A stretch of DNA of 33,858 bases, taken from Algicola sp. GTDB taxonomy: Bacteria > Bacteroidota > Bacteroidia > Flavobacteriales > Flavobacteriaceae. The DNA lies in the NCBI GenBank assembly GCA_018222915.1, contig JAAEZI010000030.1:1-33858 (forward strand), written 5' to 3'. Each line of letters opens with the position of its first letter. Position 1 is the stretch's first letter. The notes under the pieces were generated by a model. The model saw only the letters and a program-made list of their open reading frames with translations. It did not search any database and had not been told where the DNA came from. This document shows, piece by piece, positions 9,529 through 17,404 of the stretch. The position numbers and the translations under genes were made by a program.

Positions 9529-11319
9529 ATGTCAGCACACGCAGATACTCACGCACACGACGACCACGGACATCATCATAAAGAGACTTTTGTAACTAAA
9601 TACATATTTAGTCAAGATCACAAGATGATTGCCAAGCAATACCTTATAACAGGTACAATCATGGGAGTCATTGGTGTTTTGATGTCAATTATGTTCCGTA
9701 TGCAAATTGCATGGCCAGAGCAGCCTAATGTACTTTTTGAAGCACTCTTAGGTAAATGGGCACCAGAAGGTGTTATGGATGCCGATATTTATTTGGCACT
9801 CGTAACCATCCATGGTACAATCATGGTATTCTTTGTTTTAACAGCAGGACTGAGTGGTACATTCAGTAACTTATTAATTCCGTTGCAAATTGGTGCTCGT
9901 GATATGGCATCTGGGTTCTTAAACATGATTTCGTACTGGTTGTTTTTCCTCTCTAGTGTGATCATGGTCATTTCATTATTTGTGGAAGCTGGACCTGCGG
10001 CTGCTGGATGGACAATCTATCCGCCATTAAGTGCCTTGCCTATGGCTCAAGGAGGATCTGGTATGGGTATGACCTTATGGTTGGTATCTATGGCGATATT
10101 CATCGCTTCGTCATTATTGGGATCACTAAACTATATCGTAACCGTTATTAATTTACGTACAAAAGGTATGTCTATGACAAGATTGCCATTAACGATTTGG
10201 GCATTCTTTGTAACGGCTATTATTGGTGTGGTTTCTTTCCCAGTATTATTATCAGCAGCATTGCTTTTAATTATGGATAGAAGTTTCGGAACATCCTTCT
10301 TTTTATCGGATATATTTATTCAAGGGGAAGTGCTACATTACCAAGGTGGTTCACCAGTATTATTTGAACACTTATTCTGGTTCTTAGGTCACCCTGAAGT
10401 GTATATCGTATTGTTACCTGCATTAGGAATCACTTCCGAAATTATTGCTACCAACTCCCGTAAACCAATTTTTGGATATCGTGCCATGGTAATGTCTATA
10501 CTAGCCATAGCATTCCTTTCTACTATTGTTTGGGGTCACCACATGTTTATTTCAGGTATGAATCCATTTTTGGGATCAGTATTTACATTTACAACCTTAT
10601 TAATTGCGATTCCATCAGCAGTTAAGGCATTTAACTATATAACCACACTCTGGAAAGGAAACCTTCAAATGAATCCAGCCATGCTGTTTTCAATCGGATT
10701 GGTATCAACCTTCATTACTGGAGGACTAACAGGAATCATTCTAGGTGATAGTGCCCTAGATATTAATGTGCATGATACGTATTTCGTAGTGGCGCATTTC
10801 CACTTAGTAATGGGTATATCCGCATTGTATGGAATGTTCGCCGGAATTTATCATTGGTTCCCAAGGATGTTTGGTCGCATGATGAACAAGAATCTCGGGT
10901 ATTTACATTTTTGGATCACAGCCATCTGTGCCTATGGGGTATTTTTCCCAATGCACTTTATAGGAATGGCAGGTTTACCTAGACGTTACTACACCAATTC
11001 TAACTTCCCGTTATTTGATGATACTGCGAATGCTAATGTAGTGATTACCATGTTCGCAATCATTGGTGGTATTTTCCAATTAGTATTCTTATGGAACTTC
11101 TTCTCTTCTATTTTCTACGGAAAGAAATCAGAACAAAACCCATGGAACTCTAACACCTTGGAATGGACAGCACCTGTCAAGCATATGCATGGTAACTGGC
11201 CTGGAGAAATTCCTCACGTACATCGCTGGCCATATGATTACAGTAAGCCAGGACATGATGAGGATTTTGTGCCTCAAAACATCCCATTGAAAGATGGAGA
11301 AGAAGAATTACAACACTAA
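9529..11319 (+). CDS. coxA: Cytochrome c oxidase subunit I (heme-copper oxidase)
   Basis: Subunit I is the oxygen-reducing, proton-pumping core. All signature residues are visible: H95 and H425 (low-spin heme), H288 with Y292 in GHPEVY (CuB and cross-linked Tyr), H337-H338 (CuB) and H423 (high-spin heme). E290 in HPEVY and K366 in SAVKAF indicate an A1-type enzyme with both D and K proton channels. The N-terminus has seven histidines within the first 17 residues. About 12 helices fit the 596-residue length. Start is ATG at 9529, 25 bases after coxB. No subunit III or IV gene follows; the operon ends at a terminator 20 bases downstream. Confidence 0.96.
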   Translation: MSAHADTHAHDDHGHHHKETFVTKYIFSQDHKMIAKQYLITGTIMGVIGVLMSIMFRMQIAWPEQPNVLFEALLGKWAPEGVMDADIYLALVTIHGTIMVFFVLTAGLSGTFSNLLIPLQIGARDMASGFLNMISYWLFFLSSVIMVISLFVEAGPAAAGWTIYPPLSALPMAQGGSGMGMTLWLVSMAIFIASSLLGSLNYIVTVINLRTKGMSMTRLPLTIWAFFVTAIIGVVSFPVLLSAALLLIMDRSFGTSFFLSDIFIQGEVLHYQGGSPVLFEHLFWFLGHPEVYIVLLPALGITSEIIATNSRKPIFGYRAMVMSILAIAFLSTIVWGHHMFISGMNPFLGSVFTFTTLLIAIPSAVKAFNYITTLWKGNLQMNPAMLFSIGLVSTFITGGLTGIILGDSALDINVHDTYFVVAHFHLVMGISALYGMFAGIYHWFPRMFGRMMNKNLGYLHFWITAICAYGVFFPMHFIGMAGLPRRYYTNSNFPLFDDTANANVVITMFAIIGGIFQLVFLWNFFSSIFYGKKSEQNPWNSNTLEWTAPVKHMHGNWPGEIPHVHRWPYDYSKPGHDEDFVPQNIPLKDGEEELQH

Positions 11320-11339
11320 TTCTCTTATGAAAAATATAG

Positions 11340-11371
11340 AAAAGCCTTTCGGATAAATCGAAAGGCTTTTT
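11340..11371 (+). terminator. Intrinsic terminator of the act-cox operon
   Basis: AAAAGCCTTTCG (11340-11351) and CGAAAGGCTTTT (11359-11370) form a perfect 12-bp stem with a 7-base loop, followed by a T run at 11367-11371. It lies 20 bases after the coxA stop. The stem is nearly symmetric, so it could also act on opposite-strand transcripts. Confidence 0.9.
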
Positions 11372-11374
11372 GTT

Positions 11375-11382
11375 TATATTTG
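11375..11382 (+). promoter_or_regulatory. Candidate -7 promoter element of ruvB
   Basis: TATATTTG exactly matches the Bacteroidota -7 consensus TAnnTTTG. It starts 4 bases after the coxA terminator and ends 6 bases before the ruvB ATG, so the transcript would have almost no leader. No clear -33 TTG is seen at the usual 17-23 base spacing, which would fall in the terminator stem. The call rests on the -7 box alone. Confidence 0.5.
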
Positions 11383-11388
11383 TGTTAT

Positions 11389-12411
11389 ATGAACGAAAAC
11401 CTAGATCCTACAAACGACCAATTTTCTCCTAAAGAACTGGATGTTGAAAAGAAATTAAGACCCTTGTCCTTTGATGATTTCACGGGTCAGGATCAAGTCT
11501 TGGAAAATCTTCAGATATTTGTTCAAGCGGCAAACGGTAGAGATGAGGCCTTAGATCATACCTTGTTTCATGGACCTCCTGGTTTAGGTAAGACAACCTT
11601 GGCCCATATATTGGCTTGCGAGCTCAATGTTGGGATTAAAGTAACATCTGGTCCCGTTTTAGATAAGCCTGGCGATTTGGCTGGATTATTGACCAATTTG
11701 GATGAACGTGATGTCTTGTTTATTGATGAAATTCATCGATTGAGCCCAATCGTAGAGGAGTATTTGTATTCAGCGATGGAAGATTATAAGATTGACATCA
11801 TGATTGAGACCGGTCCGAATGCTAGAACGGTTCAAATTAACTTAAATCCGTTTACCTTAGTTGGAGCTACGACGCGCTCCGGACTTCTCACCTCACCTAT
11901 GCGTGCCCGTTTTGGAATTCAAAGTCGTCTACAATATTATAATACGGAGTTACTCACTACCATTGTACAACGTAGTGCATCCATTTTAAATGTTCCTATA
12001 TCCATGGAAGCCGCTGTTGAGATCGCTGGAAGAAGTCGTGGTACACCAAGAATAGCCAATGCGCTATTACGTCGAGTTCGTGATTTCGCTCAAATAAAAG
12101 GGAATGGCAGTATTGATATAAAAATTGCAAGGTTTGCTTTGGAAGCACTGAACGTGGACGCTCACGGATTAGACGAAATGGATAACAAAATATTAGCGAC
12201 CATCATCGATAAATTTAAAGGTGGTCCTGTAGGAATTACCACATTGGCTACTGCTGTAAGTGAAAGTGCAGAAACCATTGAAGAAGTATATGAACCTTTC
12301 CTGATACAGCAAGGGTTTATCATGCGGACTCCAAGAGGACGAGAGGTTACTGAACAAGCTTACAAACATTTAGGGAAAGTCAAAGGCCCTATTCAAGGTG
12401 GCTTATTTTAA
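11389..12411 (+). CDS. ruvB: Holliday junction branch migration ATPase RuvB
   Basis: RuvB is the hexameric AAA+ motor that, with RuvA, drives branch migration of Holliday junctions during recombination repair. The sequence has the full family layout in 340 residues: Walker [10 protein letters not shown] (from residue 62), Walker [10 protein letters not shown], sensor-1 type GATTRSGLL, an arginine-finger region (MRARFG), and the C-terminal winged-helix domain ending [17 protein letters not shown]. The ATG at 11389 (MNENLDP) is preferred over an upstream in-frame TTG at 11380, which overlaps the promoter box. ruvA lies about 14.7 kb downstream, so the two are not in one operon here. Confidence 0.96.
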   Translation: MNENLDPTNDQFSPKELDVEKKLRPLSFDDFTGQDQVLENLQIFVQAANGRDEALDHTLFHGPPGLGKTTLAHILACELNVGIKVTSGPVLDKPGDLAGLLTNLDERDVLFIDEIHRLSPIVEEYLYSAMEDYKIDIMIETGPNARTVQINLNPFTLVGATTRSGLLTSPMRARFGIQSRLQYYNTELLTTIVQRSASILNVPISMEAAVEIAGRSRGTPRIANALLRRVRDFAQIKGNGSIDIKIARFALEALNVDAHGLDEMDNKILATIIDKFKGGPVGITTLATAVSESAETIEEVYEPFLIQQGFIMRTPRGREVTEQAYKHLGKVKGPIQGGLF

Positions 12412-12456
12412 GAAACGGTAAAATCTTTTTAAGGGTTATTTCAAGAGTCAAAAACT

Positions 12457-13788
12457 ATGCAAAACACGAAAGAAATACCAACGGTTCCCTTATCAAGATT
12501 CTTAAAGCACTCTCTCAATATTTTAAAAAACCCGCTACCATTTCATCATGCCAATTTCACGAAGCTTGGTGATAGTTTTAAACTCAAAATAGGATTTCGT
12601 TCTTCAGTCTTTTTTTCAAGGGATGCTGGTTTAGCTGAATACGTCCTTCAGAAGCATCAAAAAAATTATGTCAAATCTAAAATTCAAACGGAAGATTTGG
12701 TAAAATATGTTGGTAAAGGTTTACTTACTTCGGAAGGTGAGCATTGGAAGAGACAACGAAAATTAATTCAACCAGCTTTTCATAAAAAACAGCTGAAACA
12801 ATTATTGACATCCATTCAAAATGCCATACTAACAGAATACCAAAGAATCTCTAATAATGAAAGCATAGACATATTTCCAGTGTTCAATGATCTCGCATTT
12901 CAAACAGTAGTAAAGTCCTTATTCAGCAGTCATATCGAACAAGATAAAATCAATCGATTGCAATATATCACGGAGACGGCACAAAAAATGTTAGTAAAAG
13001 AATTGCGCCAGCCGTATTTAGGTTGGTGGTTTAAATCTAGTGGTAAGATTAAAGCGCACATTCAACTTACTCAGGAGGCAAGAGACATTTTAAAACAAAT
13101 AGTAAATGAGAGAAGAGCGTCAAATATAAAGGCTAATGATTTATTGGATATGTTGTTGGAAGCTAGGTACGACGATGGTAACGCTATGGACGAAGAGCAG
13201 TTGATTGATGAAATATTGATTCTGTTTACAGCAGGTCATGAAACCACGTCAAATGCATTGACCTTTACTTGTCAGCTTTTAGCGTTGCATCCAGCATGGC
13301 AAGAGTCTATTTATCAGGAAACGAAACAGCTTAAAAGTCAAGGGCTTGATACAATGGCATCGATTATGGCATCAAAAGCATGTCAGCAAGTTCTTGAAGA
13401 GTCTATGCGATTGTATCCACCTGCCTATTTTATAGATCGTGTCAATATATCTGATGATGAGTTTAACGGGATGCAATTTAAGGCAGGTTCTAATCTATTG
13501 TTTTCTATTTATGAGATCCATCGTCATCCAAAATTATGGGCGCAACCCAACCAATTTATGCCTCAAAGATTCGCTGATGGTGAACGTCAATTTTCGTCGC
13601 AGTATTTTCCGTTTGGTGCTGGACCAAGAAAGTGCATTGGGAATAACTTTGCGATGTTCGAAATGATTATGGCTATTAATGAGTTGGTTTCTCAATTTAA
13701 ATTCAAACCAAATTTTGATACCATAGAGATAACACCACTTATCACATTAAAGCCGAAAAATGCGCATATCACATTTCAAAAACGATAA
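12457..13788 (+). CDS. Cytochrome P450 monooxygenase
   Basis: A 443-residue cytosolic P450 with no membrane anchor. The oxygen-binding I-helix motif is A259-G-H-E-T-T264, the ExxR motif is E315-S-M-R318, and the heme loop FPFGAGPRKCIG has the thiolate ligand C393. The N-terminal half (GLLTSEGEHWKRQRKLIQPAF) is that of class E, CYP4/CYP102-like enzymes that often act on fatty acids, but the substrate cannot be read from the sequence. No ferredoxin or reductase gene is adjacent, so redox partners must come from elsewhere. It follows ruvB by 45 bases and could be co-transcribed with it; no TAnnTTTG box is seen in that gap. Confidence 0.93.
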   Translation: MQNTKEIPTVPLSRFLKHSLNILKNPLPFHHANFTKLGDSFKLKIGFRSSVFFSRDAGLAEYVLQKHQKNYVKSKIQTEDLVKYVGKGLLTSEGEHWKRQRKLIQPAFHKKQLKQLLTSIQNAILTEYQRISNNESIDIFPVFNDLAFQTVVKSLFSSHIEQDKINRLQYITETAQKMLVKELRQPYLGWWFKSSGKIKAHIQLTQEARDILKQIVNERRASNIKANDLLDMLLEARYDDGNAMDEEQLIDEILILFTAGHETTSNALTFTCQLLALHPAWQESIYQETKQLKSQGLDTMASIMASKACQQVLEESMRLYPPAYFIDRVNISDDEFNGMQFKAGSNLLFSIYEIHRHPKLWAQPNQFMPQRFADGERQFSSQYFPFGAGPRKCIGNNFAMFEMIMAINELVSQFKFKPNFDTIEITPLITLKPKNAHITFQKR

Positions 13789-13854
13789 AAACTAAAGAAG
13801 GAATGACATGATGTTATTCATCTAACTTTCTTGTATCATCAAGTTTTCTAAACC

Positions 13855-13883
13855 GATAAAAGCGGTGTTTATCTATTTTTTTT
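13855..13883 (+). terminator. Weak terminator-like hairpin after the P450 gene
   Basis: GATAAA (13855-13860) and TTTATC (13868-13873) form a short 6-bp stem around AGCGGTG, followed by TATTTTTTTT (13874-13883). The stem is AT-rich, so its efficiency is doubtful. It lies in the 147-base gap between the P450 and the peroxidase gene; nothing else clear is seen in that gap. Confidence 0.35.
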
Positions 13884-13935
13884 ATGGGTTGATTTTAAAT
13901 TTTCTACTTTCCACATCAAACCTAACTCAATCAAA

Positions 13936-15228
13936 ATGAAAAGCTTATCATGGCCATTAGCGCTTTTATTAACTTTGTTATTTCTGACGTCTTGTGCGTC
14001 AGATGATGATTACGTACAAGTTCCTAGTCAGACTTTACTAGAAGACAGACTTATAGAGCTTTACGGTTCCAAGGCGGCCTTAATTTTGCCAACTACCAAC
14101 GATCTAAGTTTAATTCCAAGCGATTTTAACAATCCAATTACTGAAGAAAAAGTAGCCTTAGGGAAACTCCTGTTTCACGAAACAGGTCTGGCTACCAACC
14201 CCAATATGGAAGGTGGTATGAATACCTATTCTTGTGCAAGCTGTCATCATGCTGATGCAGGATTTCAAAGTGGAATCATTCAAGGGATTGGTGAAGGCGG
14301 AACGGGTTTTGGACTTCATGGTGAAGGACGAATTAAAGATGCACTTTATCAAGATGCAGACTTAGATGTACAACCTATCAGATCACCCAGTGTTCTCAAT
14401 GTGGCGTATCAAGATGTCATGTTGTGGAACGGACAGTTTGGAGGTGTTGGAACCAATGAAGGTACTGAGGCTGGATGGACTGTTGGAACGCCTAAAGAAA
14501 CAAATACTCTAGGGTTTGAAGGTGTAGAAACACAAGCCATTGCTGGTATTGATGTACACCGATTGGTGATTGATTATGATTTTATTTTTAATTCAGAATA
14601 CAAAGTATTATTCGACGCGGCTTTTCCAGGTACTGAACCTGAAGAGTGTTACACAAAAATAAATGCGGCTTTAGCCATTGCAGCCTACGAAAGGACCTTA
14701 CTTCCTAACCAGGCGCCTTTCCAACGTTGGTTAAATGGTGATGAAGCGGCTATGGATGCCGATCAAATTGAAGGTGCTCGTTTGTTTTTTGATGAAGCTA
14801 AATGCTTTACATGCCATTCAGGTCCTGGACTCAACGGTATGGACTTTCACGCACTCGGCATGAAAGATCTAGAAGGTGAGAATGTGTTTAATGCTATTGA
14901 TGATGCCACCAAACGAGGACGAGGAGGATTTACGGGAAACCCAGAAGATGATTACAAGTTTAAAACACCACAATTGTATAATTTAAAGGATGTAGGCTTT
15001 TTTGGTCACGGTGGAAGTTTTCAAACTGTACGAGATGTGGTTGTATATAAAAATAATGCTGTTAAAGAAAACACAAACGTACCAGAAGTTGCCTTATCTT
15101 CAGAGTTTACACCTTTAAATTTAACAGAAGATCAAATAGACCTCATTACGTTATTTTTAAAAGCTGCCCTCTATGACAATAAACAAAATGCAGATGCGCA
15201 ATCATCAGCAGATATGGGTTGCAATTAA
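13936..15228 (+). CDS. Di-heme cytochrome c peroxidase (MauG/CcpA family), lipoprotein
   Basis: This is a di-heme enzyme that reduces hydrogen peroxide in the cell envelope with electrons from small cytochromes. Residues 1-20 are a lipoprotein signal peptide ending LTSC, with C20 lipidated, followed by Asp residues. The two heme sites are C100-A-S-C103-H104 and C290-F-T-C293-H294, spaced as in the bacterial peroxidase family. LGKLLFHETGLA near residue 75 and the GFFGHGGSFQTVRDVV segment near residue 355 are family-like. At 430 residues it is somewhat longer than classical enzymes, mainly between the hemes. A MauG-like oxidase role cannot be excluded. Its start, ATG at 13936, lies directly before the signal peptide. 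Confidence 0.92.
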   Translation: MKSLSWPLALLLTLLFLTSCASDDDYVQVPSQTLLEDRLIELYGSKAALILPTTNDLSLIPSDFNNPITEEKVALGKLLFHETGLATNPNMEGGMNTYSCASCHHADAGFQSGIIQGIGEGGTGFGLHGEGRIKDALYQDADLDVQPIRSPSVLNVAYQDVMLWNGQFGGVGTNEGTEAGWTVGTPKETNTLGFEGVETQAIAGIDVHRLVIDYDFIFNSEYKVLFDAAFPGTEPEECYTKINAALAIAAYERTLLPNQAPFQRWLNGDEAAMDADQIEGARLFFDEAKCFTCHSGPGLNGMDFHALGMKDLEGENVFNAIDDATKRGRGGFTGNPEDDYKFKTPQLYNLKDVGFFGHGGSFQTVRDVVVYKNNAVKENTNVPEVALSSEFTPLNLTEDQIDLITLFLKAALYDNKQNADAQSSADMGCN

Positions 15229-15281
15229 TTTCAAAAATCAAATTCATTGGAATAAAATATCTCAAGTTTAATGAATATGAT

Positions 15282-15289
15282 TAAATTTG
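15282..15289 (+). promoter_or_regulatory. Candidate -7 promoter element of queG
   Basis: TAAATTTG matches the TAnnTTTG consensus and ends 3 bases before the GTG at 15293. No TTG is found at -33 spacing. If used, the queG mRNA would be leaderless. The surrounding 58-base gap is AT-rich, so a chance match is possible. Confidence 0.4.
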
Positions 15290-15292
15290 AGT

Positions 15293-16213
15293 GTGAACAG
15301 AACCGAACAAACAAAACTTATCAAAACCGAAGCGCAACGCCTCGGTTTTTTGTCTTGTGGTATCAGTAAAGCAGCATTCTTAGAAGTGGAAGCACCACGA
15401 CTTGAAAAGTGGCTTAAGAATCATGCGCATGGTGAAATGCATTACATGGAAAATCATTTTGATAAGCGCCTGGATCCCACAAAATTGGTGGAAGGTTCAA
15501 AAAGTGTAGTGTCTTTACTATTAAATTATTTTCCATCTGAGATTCAAAATTCAGATAGTTATAAACTTTCAAAATATGCCTATGGTACAGACTACCATTT
15601 CGTAATCAAAGATAAACTTAAGCAACTCCTCAACTTTATAAAAGACGAAATAGGCGATGTGCACGGCAGAGCATTTGTAGATTCTGCACCTGTGTTAGAT
15701 AAGGCTTGGGCAGCAAAATCAGGCTTGGGATGGATAGGTAAGCACAGCAATTTACTCACTCAAAAAGTTGGTTCTTTTTATTTTATCGCAGAATTAATTA
15801 TCGATTTAGAATTGGATTATGACCATCCGGTTACGGATCATTGCGGCTCCTGCACAGCTTGTATTGATGCATGTCCCACACAAGCGATTACTGAACCATA
15901 TGTGGTTGATGGTAGTAAATGCATTTCTTATTTTACAATAGAATTGAAGGAAAATATTCCTTCAGAATTTAAAGGGCAATTTGACGATTGGATGTTTGGT
16001 TGTGATGTGTGTCAAGATGTTTGTCCGTGGAACCGTTTTTCTAAGTCACACAATGAGCCTTTATTTAATCCGCATCCAGAATTATTAGCGATGTCGAAAA
16101 AAGATTGGGAAGAGATTACCAAGGACACCTTTAATAAAGTTTTTAAAAAATCAGCGGTTAAACGAACAAAGTTTGAGGGGCTAACCCGCAATATTAAGTT
16201 TTTACAAGATTAG
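15293..16213 (+). CDS. queG: Epoxyqueuosine reductase QueG
   Basis: QueG is a cobalamin-dependent iron-sulfur enzyme that converts epoxyqueuosine to queuosine in tRNA, the last step of Q modification. The sequence shows the family's two 4Fe-4S clusters: C184, C187, C190 and C194 followed by PTQAI, and C237, C240 and C244 followed by [27 protein letters not shown] is the conserved mid-domain segment. The C-terminal HEAT-like repeat of longer homologues is absent, as in many Bacteroidota versions. GTG at 15293 (MNRTEQ) is chosen because the TTG two codons earlier (15287) overlaps the -7 box. The 3' end overlaps the convergent lacI-type gene by 20 bases. Confidence 0.93.
   Translation: MNRTEQTKLIKTEAQRLGFLSCGISKAAFLEVEAPRLEKWLKNHAHGEMHYMENHFDKRLDPTKLVEGSKSVVSLLLNYFPSEIQNSDSYKLSKYAYGTDYHFVIKDKLKQLLNFIKDEIGDVHGRAFVDSAPVLDKAWAAKSGLGWIGKHSNLLTQKVGSFYFIAELIIDLELDYDHPVTDHCGSCTACIDACPTQAITEPYVVDGSKCISYFTIELKENIPSEFKGQFDDWMFGCDVCQDVCPWNRFSKSHNEPLFNPHPELLAMSKKDWEEITKDTFNKVFKKSAVKRTKFEGLTRNIKFLQD
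15323..15351 (+). other. Terminator-like hairpin inside the 5' coding region of queG
   Basis: AAAACCGA (15323-15330) pairs with TCGGTTTT (15342-15349), and GCG (15332-15334) with CGC (15338-15340), with one A/C mismatch and a CAA loop. A run of six T follows at 15346-15351. This has the form of an intrinsic terminator but lies about ten codons into queG, encoding TEAQRLGF. It may end read-through from the peroxidase gene or attenuate queG when translation is slow. Confidence 0.5.
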
Positions 16214-17237
16214 TTTTTGTCGAATTCCTTTTGATGAGACCAGTATCTAATTCTATGATTTTAGGATAAACTTCTTTTCCTTTTTTTATTGCTTTTAACT
16301 CTTTATGTAATTGCTTAAAAGCCATTTTACCCATTTGATATCCAGGTTGATCAATTGTTGATAGTGACGGTGTAATTGCAGATGACATAAACCAGTTACT
16401 AAATCCAACAATGGAAATATCTTCAGGGATTTTAACACCGCGTTGATTAAATTCTGTGATGGCTCCAATAGCTACCATGTCTGTATTGATAAATATGCCA
16501 TCTACATCATCATGGTCTTCCAACAATTGTGCTGCATTCTGTTTCCCTTCTTCAAAACTCATATCGCTACAATCACAGATATATACTAAAGTGGGATCGT
16601 AAGGTAAATTATTATCTAATAATGCTTTTTTATATCCCAAAAATCGGTCAATTGAATTTTGTGGAAGCAACGGACCTCTGAAATGGGCAATACGCCTGCA
16701 ACCAGTATCTATGAGATGTTGTGTAGCTGTATAGGCTGCTTTTCTATCGTCAATAATCACCTTAGAACAATTGACGATTTTAGCTATTTTATCGAACATA
16801 ACAATAGGCTTGTCCTGAGCTATCACGTCTGTAATATGTTTAAAATCAGACGTGCCATTGGCGAGAGATATTAAAATACCATCGACATGCTTACTGAGCA
16901 ATAAATCGATTTGTTTTTTTTCGAGCTCATAGGATTCATTGGATTGTAAAATAATAACCAAATAGCCTTTTTTTTCGGCTTGTGCTATGATGCCTTTAAT
17001 GACTGTGGAAAAAAAATGATGGACAACTTCTGGAATAATAACACCAATGGTTTTAGATTCTCGTGTTCTTAAATTTACGGCAAATGAATTGGGTCTATAG
17101 TTTAATTGAGCAGCAGTCTCTCGCACTTGGCGTCGGGTTTTTTTACTCACGTCAGGATAATCTTTTAAAGCCTTTGATACTGTAGTTATTGAAATATTTA
17201 AGGTTTCGGCAATTTGTTTTAAGGTTACTGGCTTCAC
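16194..17237 (-). CDS. LacI-family transcriptional regulator of the adjacent sugar locus
   Basis: A 347-residue LacI/GalR-family regulator. The N-terminal helix-turn-helix runs [21 protein letters not shown] (residues 4-24), with a hinge near residue 55 that includes YRPN. A periplasmic-binding-protein-like sensor domain follows, with family signatures such as TIGVIIPE and [12 protein letters not shown]. The start is GTG at 17237; an ATG two bases upstream is out of frame. It is divergent from the TonB-dependent receptor gene, and two palindromes lie between them, so it probably regulates that operon and itself. By family analogy the effector would be a sugar imported or processed by the operon. 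The 3' end overlaps queG by 20 bases on the other strand. Confidence 0.93.
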   Translation of the reverse strand: MKPVTLKQIAETLNISITTVSKALKDYPDVSKKTRRQVRETAAQLNYRPNSFAVNLRTRESKTIGVIIPEVVHHFFSTVIKGIIAQAEKKGYLVIILQSNESYELEKKQIDLLLSKHVDGILISLANGTSDFKHITDVIAQDKPIVMFDKIAKIVNCSKVIIDDRKAAYTATQHLIDTGCRRIAHFRGPLLPQNSIDRFLGYKKALLDNNLPYDPTLVYICDCSDMSFEEGKQNAAQLLEDHDDVDGIFINTDMVAIGAITEFNQRGVKIPEDISIVGFSNWFMSSAITPSLSTIDQPGYQMGKMAFKQLHKELKAIKKGKEVYPKIIELDTGLIKRNSTKTNLVKT

Positions 17238-17280
17238 ATTTTCAGGATTTAATACTTAAAATTACAAATTAAAATCACAA

Positions 17281-17298
17281 ATCGAAAACGTTTTCGGT
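17281..17298. promoter_or_regulatory. LacI-type operator O1 (imperfect 18-bp palindrome)
   Basis: ATCGAAAACGTTTTCGGT contains the perfect 14-bp palindrome CGAAAACGTTTTCG (17283-17296) with the central CG pair typical of LacI-family operators. Its centre is 20 bp from that of the next copy, close to two helical turns. It lies 44 bases upstream of the regulator's start codon. Confidence 0.85.
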
Positions 17299-17300
17299 AA

Positions 17301-17318
17301 ATCGAAAACGTTTTCGAT
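17301..17318. promoter_or_regulatory. LacI-type operator O2 (perfect 18-bp palindrome)
   Basis: ATCGAAAACGTTTTCGAT is a perfect palindrome, with the same 14-bp core as the copy 20 bp upstream. It lies 86 bases before the receptor's start codon. No clear TAnnTTTG promoter box was found between it and the receptor gene, so the activated or repressed promoter cannot be placed. Confidence 0.88.
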
Positions 17319-17404
17319 TTATTTTTAATGATTTTTTATAGCAATAACTATAGATTAGCTAAAAATTAACCAAAATAATTGTCAAATTACTAAAATAGAC
17401 GAAA

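Noticed and set aside
17337..17352. TATAG/CTATA inverted repeat upstream of the TonB receptor
   Set aside because: A 5-bp AT-rich stem is expected by chance in this region; the two 14-bp palindromes are far stronger.
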